A stretch of 64,000 bases of DNA from Zingiber officinale (taxonomy: Eukaryota > Streptophyta > Magnoliopsida > Zingiberales > Zingiberaceae), in NCBI RefSeq assembly GCF_018446385.1, contig NC_055996.1:16975317-17039316 (forward strand), in the 5' to 3' direction. Numbering within the stretch: position 1 is the stretch's first letter; the number at the start of each line of letters is the position of its first letter. A program made the translations under genes and the position numbers. The notes under the pieces are model-generated. The model searched no databases. It was not told the origin of the DNA and saw nothing but the letters and a program-made list of their open reading frames with translations. Positions 37,075 through 47,241 of the stretch are shown here, in pieces.

Positions 37075-37620
37075 GAAGTTTTGTTTTAAAACAAATTTTG
37101 TTAAAATCTTTCCTTATTTGTAGTTATCTACAATAGTTAAAAGAGATATTTTATTTTGTTAAAATCTTTTCTTTTTTGTAGTTATTTATAATGGTTAAAA
37201 GAAAGATTTAAAATTTTCCTTTTTAGCATCCACTAAAGAAATAAAAGGAAGATTTTATTTTTGTTAAAATCTTTCCTTTTATAGCCATCCTCATGGTTTT
37301 AAAAAAAAAGAGTTTTAAATTTTAAAATCTTTCCTTTTATAGCTATCTACAAAGGATTAAAGAGAGATTCTAATTTTGTTAAAATCTTTCCTGATTTATA
37401 GTTATCTATAATATTTAAAAGAGAGATTTTAATTTTTGATAAAACTTTTCTTTTTTGTAATCATGTTTTTTAAAAAGAGAAGTTTTAATTAATCTTTCTT
37501 TTTTTTTTGTAGTTGTCTACATGTTTTAAAGGAGAGAAATTAATTTTAAAACTTTCCTTTATTGCCATGTGCAATATGAAATTTAAAAGAGAGATTTTAA
37601 TTTTTATTAAAATTTTCTTT
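37075..37620. repeat. Imperfect tandem repeat of about 60 bp in family copy 1
   Basis: Units of the form TTTTGTTAAAATCTTTCCTT, then TTTGTAGTTATCTACAATAG, then TTAAAAGAGAGATTTTA recur roughly every 55-70 bp, about seven to eight times, with drift. A shorter version occurs in the related copy at about 44240-44570. The block precedes a GC-richer end region. Confidence 0.7.
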
Positions 37621-40600
37621 TTTTTGCCAAGACCAAGGATTATAAAAGAGAGGTAGAGGGTGTCTTATGAAACTAACCTAGTCTTGCCTCCTCTTCTATT
37701 TTTCTTGTGGCCGAAACTCTCTCTTGTGGTCAACTCCTCTTCTTTTCCTTTGGTGGCCGGTCCTTTCTTCTCTCCTTTCTCCTTGTTTTCTTTCTCTCAA
37801 GGCCGACAGCACATCAAAGAAGTTCCATCTCCTTGATGGCCGGCTACTTGGAGGAGAAGAAGAAGAGAAGGAGTTTCCTATTTTGGCATCCCTTGGTGGC
37901 TCGAGAGTCTTGGAGGAGAAGAAGTGGTTCAGGTGGATTCCATCTTGGTAGATCGTTGCCCACACAATGTCCAAGAGGAGGAGAGGAATACAACAGAAGA
38001 TCAAGAGGTCTTTAGCTACAAAGAAAGGTATAACTAATTAATGGTTTCCGCTTCAAATTAATTAGTTAGTTTTCTTTGCATGGATTCTGAAATACCAACA
38101 CAAGAGGCTAGCGATTTTATGTTTCGATTTCGTGCTATCGATTTAGTGTTTCAATTTTACGTTTCAATCTTGTGCTTCTATTAAGGTCTCTGTAGTTAAA
38201 CCTAGGGTTACTGTAAGAAATTAAATATCCAATTTCTTTGAAAAGTTTTGTCTAGGAAGTGGTGGATGATCTCATAACCAAGAAGGCCTAGTGTCTTGCC
38301 ATGTTTAACTTGGAAGCCAATCTTTGATATATATATTTAATTAACTTCTGTAATATGGTTTAACTTAGGAAGACCACATCGGTTAAACTTGGAGTAAAAA
38401 TGTTAAGTATCGTTTCCAATCCAAGTTTAACTTCTGAAGGACAATTTGGATTAATAATGTTAAGCATCGTTTGTAATCCAAATTTAACTTCAGTAGGACA
38501 CATGGGTAGCTATGATAGTTCTATGCTTGTATAAATTTTATACAGGGGAACTAAAACGGTATCCAAGTGTAGCAACCAACAGCTAGTTCTTTCTACATGG
38601 CTATGATCTAGTATGGGTCAAATAGGGATTCTTCTACTATTTTGAGTTCAATTTTAGAAATTACAAATATTTAACTTAGGTTTCTGAAAGATAATCTAAT
38701 ATGAACTCTTAGGTCTTGGTCACCTATAATTTGTTCAATTAGGTGGTCTGAGCAGCTCACTATTATTGTTCGAGGCTCAGTTTATGTTTGCTCATTTTCT
38801 TGTGATTGATTTTATTAAACTTCATATTTGTCTATTGGATTTTCACTTGCTCCCCTTAGATCAGTACTAGCTCTAGCAAAATCAATTAGTTGGTATTGAG
38901 GTTGAGTTGAGTTAGATTCTTTAGAGTTAGTAATTTCATCGAATTTTACATTGGTTGTTTCCTCAATTCTTAGAGTTGTTTTATTATAAACTATATATCA
39001 TCTACTATTTAGGGAATACCCTACAAATATTTTATTTTATACTTTTGAGATAAATTTTCCTAAATATTTAATATGTAAACATGACATCCATGTAAACATG
39101 ACATCCAAATACCATAAAGTATTTAATACTAGGTAATTTATTATAGTAAATTTCAAATGGAGTTTTATTATGTTTCTTATTTATTGTTGTTCATAGCAGG
39201 CTATACTAACAGCTTATACCCAGAAATATTTTGGTAATTGATATTCGTTAAGCATTGTTCTAATGGCTTCTTGGAGAGTTCTATTTTTTTCCACTATTCT
39301 ATTTTGTTGAGATGTATTAGGACATGAGAATTATTAATGGTACCTATTTTCTAAGCAGAATTTAGTAAACCTATGATTTTTAAATTTTCCACTGTTATCA
39401 CTCCTATTTCTTTTGATTTATGAGTCTTTTTCATTTTCAGTTTGTTTACAAAAATTACTAAATATTTCAAATATTTTGTTTTTATTTTTTAAGAATTTTA
39501 TCCAAGTAAATCTTGAGTAATCATCAATTCTTACTAGATAGTATAAAGTTTTATTAATATATTTAATTCCATGTGAGTCAAATAAATCTAAATGTAATAA
39601 TTCAAGTGTTGAATTGGTTTGAGTTTGATTAGTTAGTTTGTGGGTTGATTTGGTCTATTTTCCTTGTTGATAAGCATTACAAATTGTTAAATCTAAGTTA
39701 GGTAGTTTTGGTAGTCCTCTAACTAAGTCATTTAATTTAGTGAGGTTTATAAAGTTAGTGTGTGACATTCTCCTATGTCACAACTAGATTTCCTCTTTTT
39801 GTGTCAAGTGGTACTTAAGTGAGGAGCTAGCTAGGTTAATTATATAAATGTTATTATTCCTAAGTCCTTTTAATTTTATTGTTGAGTCTTTCATATGTTT
39901 AATTAAGCATTTATTGAATGTAAACCTAACCTTATATTCTAAATCACATAATTGACTAGCACTGAGTAAGTTAAATTTAAAATTTTTAACAAGGAGTACT
40001 TTATTAATAATGAGATTAGATTATAGTCCAATGTTACCTATTCTAATTACCTTTAGTTCACCATTGTTTCCAAAGGCAACTTTTTCTAGTCTTTTGTAGG
40101 TTAATTTTGTAGATATTGTTTGATCACTGATCATGTGTCGAGAGCAACCATTGTTTAATATCCATTTAGATTCCTTATTCAAACCTTCGGAAACGAGTGT
40201 GGACTCATGACTTAATTCATATTTGGACTCGTCATCTTGTTCCGTCTTGCTTTCTGATTCCGGTATGGTTGTCATCAGTGCGAGGTAGTTGTGATGCTTC
40301 CGATCTTCGATGTCTGATTCTTCATCACAAGTCACCTTATCTTCTTCCTGCATTTCTATGTTAAGAAATTTATTCAGAGGTGAATTTATTTTGGTTACCT
40401 TTGTATTATTTATTTCTTCGTGTAACTCGATGAGTTTATCCCAGAGGTCCTTTGTATTTTCGTGCAAGCTGACTCAGTTCAGTTCCTCCTTCATAAGTCC
40501 GCACTAGATCGTGTTCAATTCCTTGAAGTTGGTTTGCACCTTCTTTTTCATTTCCGAAGTCCAATTTTCAAGGCCCATCAGAATACCGGTGTTGTTGTCG

Positions 40601-41025
40601 ATCAGAGGCTTGTATCCCTTATAGATGCTGAACCACTGGTCGATGTTTGTCTTCAGATACACTTCTATCTGCTTCTTCCAATATGAGAAGTCATCCTCGT
40701 TGAAGAGCGGGGGATGAACGGTGATGTATCCTTCGATTTGGGCCATTTAGATATAGAACCTTGCACAAAGAGAAGAGAGAAAAAAATCCCAAGATTAGGT
40801 CTTGGATTAGAAGTGTGGGAGATAATAAAGGTATTAAGACTAGATTGGTGTTACATCAATTCAGAGTAATTTGCAAGAAAAAAATCATCCAAAGAGGTAA
40901 TTGTACCAATTTGGATTATATCGAAAAGCTCAAAATCGAAAAAAATATTAAAAGAGAGTTTGAAAATTACCCCTGCCTGATTAGTGGTTGCACCAATTCA
41001 GAGCGGTACATGCTTTGATACTATT

Positions 41026-42314
41026 TGTTGGATCATAAAGATGCTAGAGGAGGGGGAGGGGGTGAATAACATTTGTCAAAAATCATGATTTAAAAACAAA
41101 TTACATAGTGGAATAAAGAAAACAAATTTAATGTTAACAAAGCCAAATTTTATTTGGTTCAACGCCTGTAATGACTCCTACTCCAAGGCCCGCGATCGTC
41201 GATTACTTTCATTGGACAATCACTATCAGTTCGAATAATGAGTTACAAAGATTGAATACAAGAATTGAAATTAATTGTTACGGATAAATAGAAAGGAAAT
41301 TGAAATATTTCATTCTTCAAACTTCGGAGCAGTCTTTCAGTGTCGTTGGAGCCTTTTCAGAGCAACACGTAAGAATGAAACTTGTAGCGGATGTTATACT
41401 GAAGCTGCTAGTCGAAGTCCTTTATATAAGTCAATTTCGGGTGCCAAGAACCCCTCCAGGCACCTGGACCATTGCTAATATGGCAATCTCTTGTCAAAAC
41501 TTGATCCGTCAACTTTATCCACTTTCGGGCGCCTAAGCTGTCGACGTGGGTTGGCTAGTTGTCGTGCTCTAACTTAGCTTCTGGATAAAATTTGTGGTTC
41601 GGGCGCCTAGACTAACCCCAGGCTCCCGGATCACCTGGGTGCCTAGCCAGGCAACTCGGGCGAGCGTCCAGGAGCTCGGACCATCTCTAGGTGCCTTGAG
41701 TTCGACCACTCGGACCAGGCGCCTGGAGTCCCCTTTTTTTAGTAGTCATTTCCTGTAAAAAATTAGTTAGTCTAGACAAATAAAAATATGTTTATTCTAT
41801 AAAATAAAGTTAGTACAACACAATAAGATAGTAGTAGTAATTAGATTCTGTTTCTCCAAGACCAGGATCTAGTCAAGGTTTCAACTTAGGTTCCCAAATG
41901 AACTTAAGTTGGACCGATCCCTACAGTTCCCTCAACCATAAATACATCCTCACTAGATCTCTCCTACAGTTGCTTACCTTTTACCTATCAACTGCAGTCG
42001 CTTAACTTACCTTTGATCTACCAGGTCTTCCCACTAGGTGTCAGGTCCGTAGACCCAACTGGATTTCGGTCGGTTGTCAGGTCCCGGGGGTCTAAACGGA
42101 CTTCCCACCAAATATCGGGTCCAGCGACCTATCTAGACTTTATACCAGCTATCGGGTCTCGTAAACCAAGCTAAATTTAACCTAGTATCATGTCCTTCAG
42201 AACTGTCAACTCCTGTACATTTGGTAAAGCAATTAGACCACAAATACTCTAACATTAATCCATTTACCATTCACCAAAACCTGAGTTAGATCATTAGTGC
42301 AAATTATACCAACA
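41026..42314 (-). repeat. Right LTR of the 31863-42314 copia element
   Basis: This 1,289-bp LTR opens TGTTGGATCATAAAG and ends TTATACCAACA. It is similar over most of its outer length to 31863-32830. It carries the promoter end of the element, next to the primer site. The section 42000-42180 contains several GGTC-rich imperfect repeats (GTCAGGTCC, ATCGGGTC). Confidence 0.8.
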
Positions 42315-42339
42315 AATCATAGAAGATATTTTTACCTAT

Positions 42340-42476
42340 CAAGTGGCCTTTTAGATGAGGGAATCACTTGCACGGGACAACTCCATTGTTGTTGTCATGA
42401 TTTGAACCCGAAACCCATTAGAGCAACTCTTCACCCCTAGTACCAACTCAGCTACCTCATGGGGGCACTTGTTTTT
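42340..42476 (-). mobile_element. tRNA-derived SINE (minus strand)
   Basis: The minus strand reads GAGGTAGCTGAGTTGGTACT (A box) and, about 40 bp later, GGGTTTCGGGTTCAAATCAT (B box), the layout of a tRNA-derived plant SINE. It lies just outside the right end of the copia element, and its 3' end is approximate. The rest of the spacer to 42650 shows no gene. Confidence 0.55.
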
Positions 42477-42653
42477 GGATCATTGATGCAAAACGTGACA
42501 ACACTCACACCAAGTGCCCCTCATCACCCACCTCCAAGATAAAATAAAGGAAGGTAAATCAAGTACTCAGTGGCTCCCTAAGTAGCAGGGTTATTTGGCA
42601 CAACTGTGGCTAGGATCATTGCAACAAAGGTGATAATCCTCACCCTGTACCTA

Positions 42654-43154
42654 GGGGTGTAATCGAGCCGAGCCGAGCTGAACTCTTGAATGTTTGAGTT
42701 TGGCTCATTTACAATCGAACCGAGCTCAAGCTTTATTTAACGAATATATTCATGGCTCACGAGCTTATTCAAGTTTTTATCGAGCCTAAACGAGCTTAAT
42801 AAATATAAATTATAAATTTAAATATTCATTAAAAACTAAATTGTATATTTAGAGAAAATTATAATATTCTTATTAAAATTTATAATTTTATTCTAATAAA
42901 TAAATTTAATATATTTGTCTACATGTTTCATAAGTAGAGTGTAAAATCTATAAATTCAATATTAAAATTATTATTTGTTTATTTAAAAGTTGATTCATGA
43001 GCTTAACAAACATGTTCACGAGCTAACGAGCAGAATATTGTGAAGCTTGAGCTTGGTTTGTTTATCTTAATGAGCCTCATTAAACGAACTCAAACAAGCT
43101 TTTATCAAATCGAGCTCCGAATAGCTCATGAGCAGCTTGGTTCATTTACACCCC
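42654..43154. mobile_element. MITE of about 500 bp with GGGGTGTAA termini
   Basis: The left end reads GGGGTGTAATCGAGCCGAGC and the right end, in reverse complement, GGGGTGTAAATGAACCAAGC. TACCTA flanks both sides (42648-42653 and 43155-43160). The interior contains many GAGCTC/GAGCTT words (CACGAGCT, GAGCTCAAGC, GAGCTTAT) in both orientations, separated by an AT-rich core. It has no coding frame, so it is a non-autonomous DNA transposon. The 6-bp duplication does not settle the superfamily. Confidence 0.75.
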
Positions 43155-43169
43155 TACCTATGCCCCTCC

Positions 43170-45596
43170 TGTTAGAGTGTATACTAAAAGCCTAGCTTTT
43201 GTATAAACATTTATTTAGAAATAAAGAATCACAGTGGTCAATATCTACATTTATTTATTAAATGTAATTTGTTCAATTAATTTATATTGTAGACTACATG
43301 GTGTGTGGTGTCACACACAGAAGATCATGTTGTTGATTCTTTATAAATTATAAACAGTTGCTCGTGACTAAGATGGAAAGGAACAAACCGTTGAAGTAGT
43401 CGTAGTGTAATTAAGTATTGGTTTATCTTAACTAATATATTACACTGATACACTCCAAGTGTATTGAGTAGGACCATTTTAGGCAAGTTCTTTTTGTACT
43501 GATTTCTAGACCTTAGTTATTATGGAAGTGTGTGCTCTTAATCCTAATATAATAACAAGCACATATATTTAATATTTATTTCTTTGATTTATCAAAGGGT
43601 GAGGTTTAGCTCGATAAATCAATATGTCCGATAAGTTGGGAAATGATTTTACTTATAGTGTGTGTTGTTGATTATAGAAGGAATATGTGTCCTAGTTATC
43701 TAGGTTGAGAATGTCACCAAGAGGAGCTCATAAGGATTGCTATGTTAAACCTTGCAGGTGGACTTAGTCCGACATGACAATGAAGTTGAGTGGTACTACT
43801 GTTGGAGCTAGATATTAATTAAGTGAGTTGTCAGTAACTTACTTAATTAGTGGACATTTGTTATCTTAAACACAAGGAAACTAACACACTCATGATAAGA
43901 AGGAGCCCATAATGTAATTTGGTATTGGTGCGGTAGTGCGATAATAACTCTCTAGTGGAATGAGTTATTATCGATGAACTTGAGTTGTGTGTTCGAGGTG
44001 AGCACGGGATACTCAAGCTCATCGGAAGGCCAAAATCAATTTCTCCTCTAGGTCCCTATCGTAGCCTCATTAAAGCCTCAAGTCCATCCAAAGAAAGACT
44101 CATCTTGGTGTCCAAGAAGGGGGTCGACCCAATGCTTGGTGACCAAGCAAGGGCCGGCCACATCCTCTTTATAGGGGTCGACCCTATTGCTTGGTGACCA
44201 AGCTTGTAGGGGCCGACCAAGATTAGTTCAAATAGGAGGGTTGTTTTGAATTTTTAAAATCTTCTCTTTGTAGAAAACTATAAGTTTTAAAAGAGAGATT
44301 TTAATTTTTAAAACTTTCCTTATTTGAATTAGGCTACATGTTTTAATAGAGAGTTTTAAAAGTTTTAAAACTTTCCTTTTTTAACCATCCTCATGGTTTA
44401 AGAAAAAAAAAGGAAGATAAGTTTTAAAATTAAAATTTTCTATCACCATGTTAAAAAAAGAAATTTTATAAGAGAAGTTTTAAATTTTAAAACATGGTTT
44501 TAATTTTAAAACTTTCCTTTTTTAACTCCTACTTTAGGAAATAGAGCTTATAAAATTTTATAAGAATTTTTCTTGTAAAATTTTATTAAAAAATAAAAAT
44601 TCTTTTCCTCTTATGGGGGTCGACCACCCTTGCTTGGTGCCCAAGCAAGGTGGCCGGCCATGTTTAAAAAATAAAATCATCATCAATTAATTTTGGTGAT
44701 TGATTCAATTAAGAGGAAAGAAAAGGAAAATTAAAAGGGAAAAGGAAAAACTAGAGGAAGATTTTAATTTTTGTAAAAAATCTTCCCTTATTTGCCTTGG
44801 GCAACTAATATAAAAGAAGGGGTGGGGAGGCTTCATGAGATACAACTCTTATTCTCTTGCTTGAAGACTCTCTTGGTGTGGCCGACCCTCTCCCTTCTCC
44901 TTTCCCTTTTGCTCTCTTCTCCTTGGTGGTGGTGGTGGCCGGATTTTAGAAGAAGAGAAAGAAGATTTTGGGTGGTGTTCATCTTGGAGGATCGTTGCCC
45001 ACACAACGTCCAAGGCAAGGCGAGGAATACGGCAGAAGATCTCGAGGTCATTAGCTTACAAAGAGAAGGTATAACTAGTAATTTTCTTCCACATCATACT
45101 AGTTATTTTCTTTGTAAGAATTCTAAATACAAGAGGCAATTAGATCTAGTTTATCGAATTTATTTTTCGAGTTTGTGTTTTCTTCTTTTTCAAATTTGTG
45201 ATTCGATTGTTCTTTTTGGTTAACTTAGAGTTATTTAAAGAAATTAAATATTAGCTTTCCTTAAAAGGCTTTGTCTAGGCGGTGGTGGTTGCTCCCATAT
45301 CCAAGAAGGCCATGTGCCTCGCCATGCAGTCCTGGAAGCCAATTTTGAAAATTAATATTTAATGGAATTAATAACATAGGTGGATTTGAATCAATAGTGT
45401 TAAGTTCTGCTTGCGATTCTAATCTAAACCATTAAGAATAGATAAGTTAAATTTGGAATCAATGATGTTAAGTTCCGTCTGCGATTCCTAATTTAACTTC
45501 TAAAGAACACAATAGGTTATTTAAGGAAAGGTTCGACACTTGTACAAAAAAATTTTGTACAGTGGAACCGGTACGTTTTCCTAGGACTAACCAACA
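43170..45596. mobile_element. Long solo-LTR-like insertion (family copy 2)
   Basis: The unit opens TGTTAGAGTGTATACTAAAA and ends GGACTAACCAACA, flanked by the 5-bp duplication CCTCC (43165-43169 and 45597-45601). It is about 2.4 kb and is collinear with 35656-38581. Shared landmarks are GTGGTGTCACACA, CCTTGCAGGTGGACTTAGTC, CTCATAATAAGAAGGAGCCC-like text and GGCCGGCC-containing blocks. No coding region is evident. Solo LTRs arise by recombination between two LTRs of one element; a non-coding element with lost second LTR is the alternative. Confidence 0.82.
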
Positions 45597-45689
45597 CCTC
45601 CAAGACTGTCTCATGTGATATGGAAGGAAGACAAATCACAATAAATTTCACCCAACACAGTGGCCCTTTGTATTGGGTTAGATAACCTG

Positions 45690-45760
45690 CAATGCAGGGG
45701 CGAAGCTACCCTTGGGCTAGGTTGGGCTCCAACCCCACCCATTTAAAAAATGGAAATTTT
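45690..45760 (+). mobile_element. Possible hAT-type terminus
   Basis: The sequence CAGGGGCGAAGCTACCCTTG resembles the CAGGGGTGGATCTAC-type end of the MITE at 46487 and of plant hAT elements in general. A matching right end was not located with confidence, so this is a candidate left terminus only. Confidence 0.35.
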
Positions 45761-45891
45761 TTTAGCTCCACGCTCCCACCAAATTAAACCTATTTTTACC
45801 GTGCACTACTTCACCTCATGTTGTCGCCTCCATAACGATGCTGCCACAACGACGACGCAACTCTCTACTTGTTGCGTGACAGCCTACGCCA

Positions 45892-46303
45892 GTGCCGACG
45901 TTGCTTTCCTTGCTGGCGGAGATACTAATGTGCAACGCTGAGACAAAGTATATGTGGAGGTACAGGCTCGATGGCACCACCGACCGTGGCGCCTTCAAGG
46001 CCAAGGTCCCATGGTTACCTACGAGGACCTGCAGCCAGATATATAGACAATTGCCAACGAAGGCCTCTCCAGCATCCTCTCCACCCACCCAATCTCTGAG
46101 CTTCTCACTAGGTACATTTATTATATACTAATCTTTCATGTTTCCTCTGAATTGAGTTGTTTTGTTATTATACTCAAATGTGTTTAACTATAATTTAAAG
46201 CTCTGAGACGTCTAATAGCAAGCGAAAGTTGATACCGACCATCAAAGAGGACCTCCGCCACCGGCAACTCCTTTATAGCCTACAAGTGCCCATGATGAAT
46301 TGG
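45892..46303 (+). pseudogene. GH3 (auxin/jasmonate amido synthetase) gene fragment with an intron
   Basis: Two exon pieces match the N-terminal region of GH3 acyl-acid amido synthetases. The first (45892-46111) spells LLAEILMCNAETKYM, then RLDGTTDRGAFKAKVP, then in a shifted frame VTYEDLQPDI, then SSILSTHPISELLT. A GT-AG intron follows (46112-46200), and the second piece (46201-46303) spells SSETSNSKRKLIPTIKEDL and RHRQLLYSLQVPMMN. These align in order with GH3 text such as TYEDLQP, HPISEFLTSSGTSAGERKL and RRQLLYSLLMPVMN. There is one frameshift near 46010 and an in-frame stop after QPDI. The retained intron means genomic duplication or transposon capture rather than an mRNA copy. The rest of GH3 is absent. 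Confidence 0.75.
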
Positions 46304-46486
46304 TAATTTTTCCCTCTTTGTCTACTTCAAGAATCAATGAATAATTCTGTAAATTTTTTATTTATATACTTGGTTACAATGCCCATGTTAGATAAAATGA
46401 TTAGATGACATATAGATTAGATAATTAAATTGGTTACTTGTATTTATATACTTGGTTATTTTTAGTTATTATTGTTTCGATATTAG

Positions 46487-46858
46487 TCAGGGGTGGATCT
46501 ACATTAGGACATGAGGGGGCCACAACCCCCCCCCCCCCCCCCCACCATAATATAATTTTATAGAGAAGTTTTAAAAATTTTATTAGTATATATATTATTT
46601 TACCCTAATTTAAAATATATATATATATATATAGTTGGTGTAATGGTAAGTTTTAATTTTATTTTAACACACCTCTTGAGTTCGAATCTTTGTAGGACTA
46701 AATTTAAGTTTTTTTTCTCCTTTATTTTTCACATTTCAACTAAATATACATTATGCATTTTGAAAGTTTGGAGAGGTCATTATTATATAATATATTTAAT
46801 AATTATTTTCATCACTTAGTATATGGCCCCCCAAACTTAAAATCCTAGATCTGCCCTT
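46487..46858. mobile_element. hAT-type MITE, 372 bp
   Basis: The left end TCAGGGGTGGATCTACATTA pairs with the right end, whose reverse complement is AAGGGCAGATCTAGGATTTT. An exact 8-bp duplication GATATTAG flanks the unit (46479-46486 and 46859-46866), which fits the hAT superfamily. Inside are a C homopolymer of about 16 bp (near 46529), a TA run (about 46613-46632) and a tRNA-like segment. It encodes no transposase. Confidence 0.82.
46633..46692 (+). repeat. tRNA-like A and B boxes inside the hAT MITE
   Basis: TTGGTGTAATGGTAAG is A-box-like, and 40 bp downstream GAGTTCGAATCTT fits the B box (GTTCGAATC). The region between is AT-rich and does not fold into an obvious cloverleaf, so it is a tRNA relic or SINE head rather than a functional tRNA. 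Confidence 0.45.
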
Positions 46859-46979
46859 GATATTAGCAACATATGACTTCGTATCATGTTGTATTTGATT
46901 TTCCATTAAGGGATAGTTCCTTATCACTAGATGATGGTAATTTCTATATTTATTCACTTTAATACAAAAAACTCAAGGA

Positions 46980-47241
46980 ATGAGAAAAATAAAAACTATT
47001 AACTCATTTTTAAAGCAAAAGAGTAGACATCGACAAGTCAAGAGAATTCTTCATCCAATATTGATATATCAAATTCAAATAATCACCACTAACAAATCTC
47101 CAATAATGACTGTTGATGTCAGTTCTTTTAAACATGATCCAGAATTATGTACTCCGATATGGAAATATCCTGTTAATCAAAGGGATGAAATTAGACGAGC
47201 TTATATTAAGATAGAGTCATATCAACCTATTAATAATGAGT
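46980..47241 (+). pseudogene. hAT transposase (TTF/ZMYM1-like), 5' part
   Basis: The frame opens MRKIKTINSFLKQKS and runs to DPELCTPIWKYPVNQRDEIR, AYIKIESYQPINNE, the start of the TTF-type zinc-finger region of plant hAT transposases. It stops at 47241, where an LTR retrotransposon has inserted between the two copies of TGAGT. The remainder resumes at 55042. This is an ordinary class II (cut-and-paste) transposon gene. Its terminal repeats were not identified; the open frame just upstream lies in AT-rich sequence. Confidence 0.7.

Larger units (their letters stand above)
35656..38581. mobile_element. Long solo-LTR-like insertion inside copia pol (family copy 1)
   Basis: The unit starts TGTTAGGATGTATACTAAAA and ends CCAACCAACA, with the 5-bp target duplication GCTAG on both sides (35651-35655 and 38582-38586). 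It shares its start and most of its body with 43170-45596 and 62762 onward. There are no gag or pol frames, no primer site and no second LTR, so a solo LTR (or a non-coding LARD-like unit) of about 2.9 kb is the best reading. It sits in the pol region of the older copia element, so it arrived later. Its retroelement superfamily is not assigned. Confidence 0.8.
31863..42314 (-). mobile_element. Ty1/copia-type LTR retrotransposon, old, broken
   Basis: The element begins TGTTGG and ends CCAACA and is flanked by the 5-bp target duplication AATCA (31858-31862 and 42315-42319). It runs on the minus strand. The right LTR is 41026-42314; its left counterpart starts at 31863 and is recognisable for about 970 bp. 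Inside the right LTR, a tRNA-iMet-type primer site lies at about 41013-41025, then gag from about 40746 (opening MAQIEGYITVHPP), then pol fragments down to about 34200, including copia reverse transcriptase (VYGLKQ-like box, YVDN) and RNase H (SRTKHIKIKRHFIRDHV). It is broken by many changes and by a nested insertion (35656-38581). A very AT-rich stretch (about 32860-33720) lies between pol and the left LTR. The two LTRs differ considerably by eye, so the insertion is old. Confidence 0.88.

Noticed and set aside
37696-38015. Overlapping frames of about 100 codons
   Set aside because: They are in the GC-richer end of a solo-LTR-like repeat, low in complexity, and not conserved in copy 2.
46633-46692. 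Functional tRNA gene
   Set aside because: Only A- and B-box-like motifs are present; no cloverleaf or anticodon arm could be drawn.
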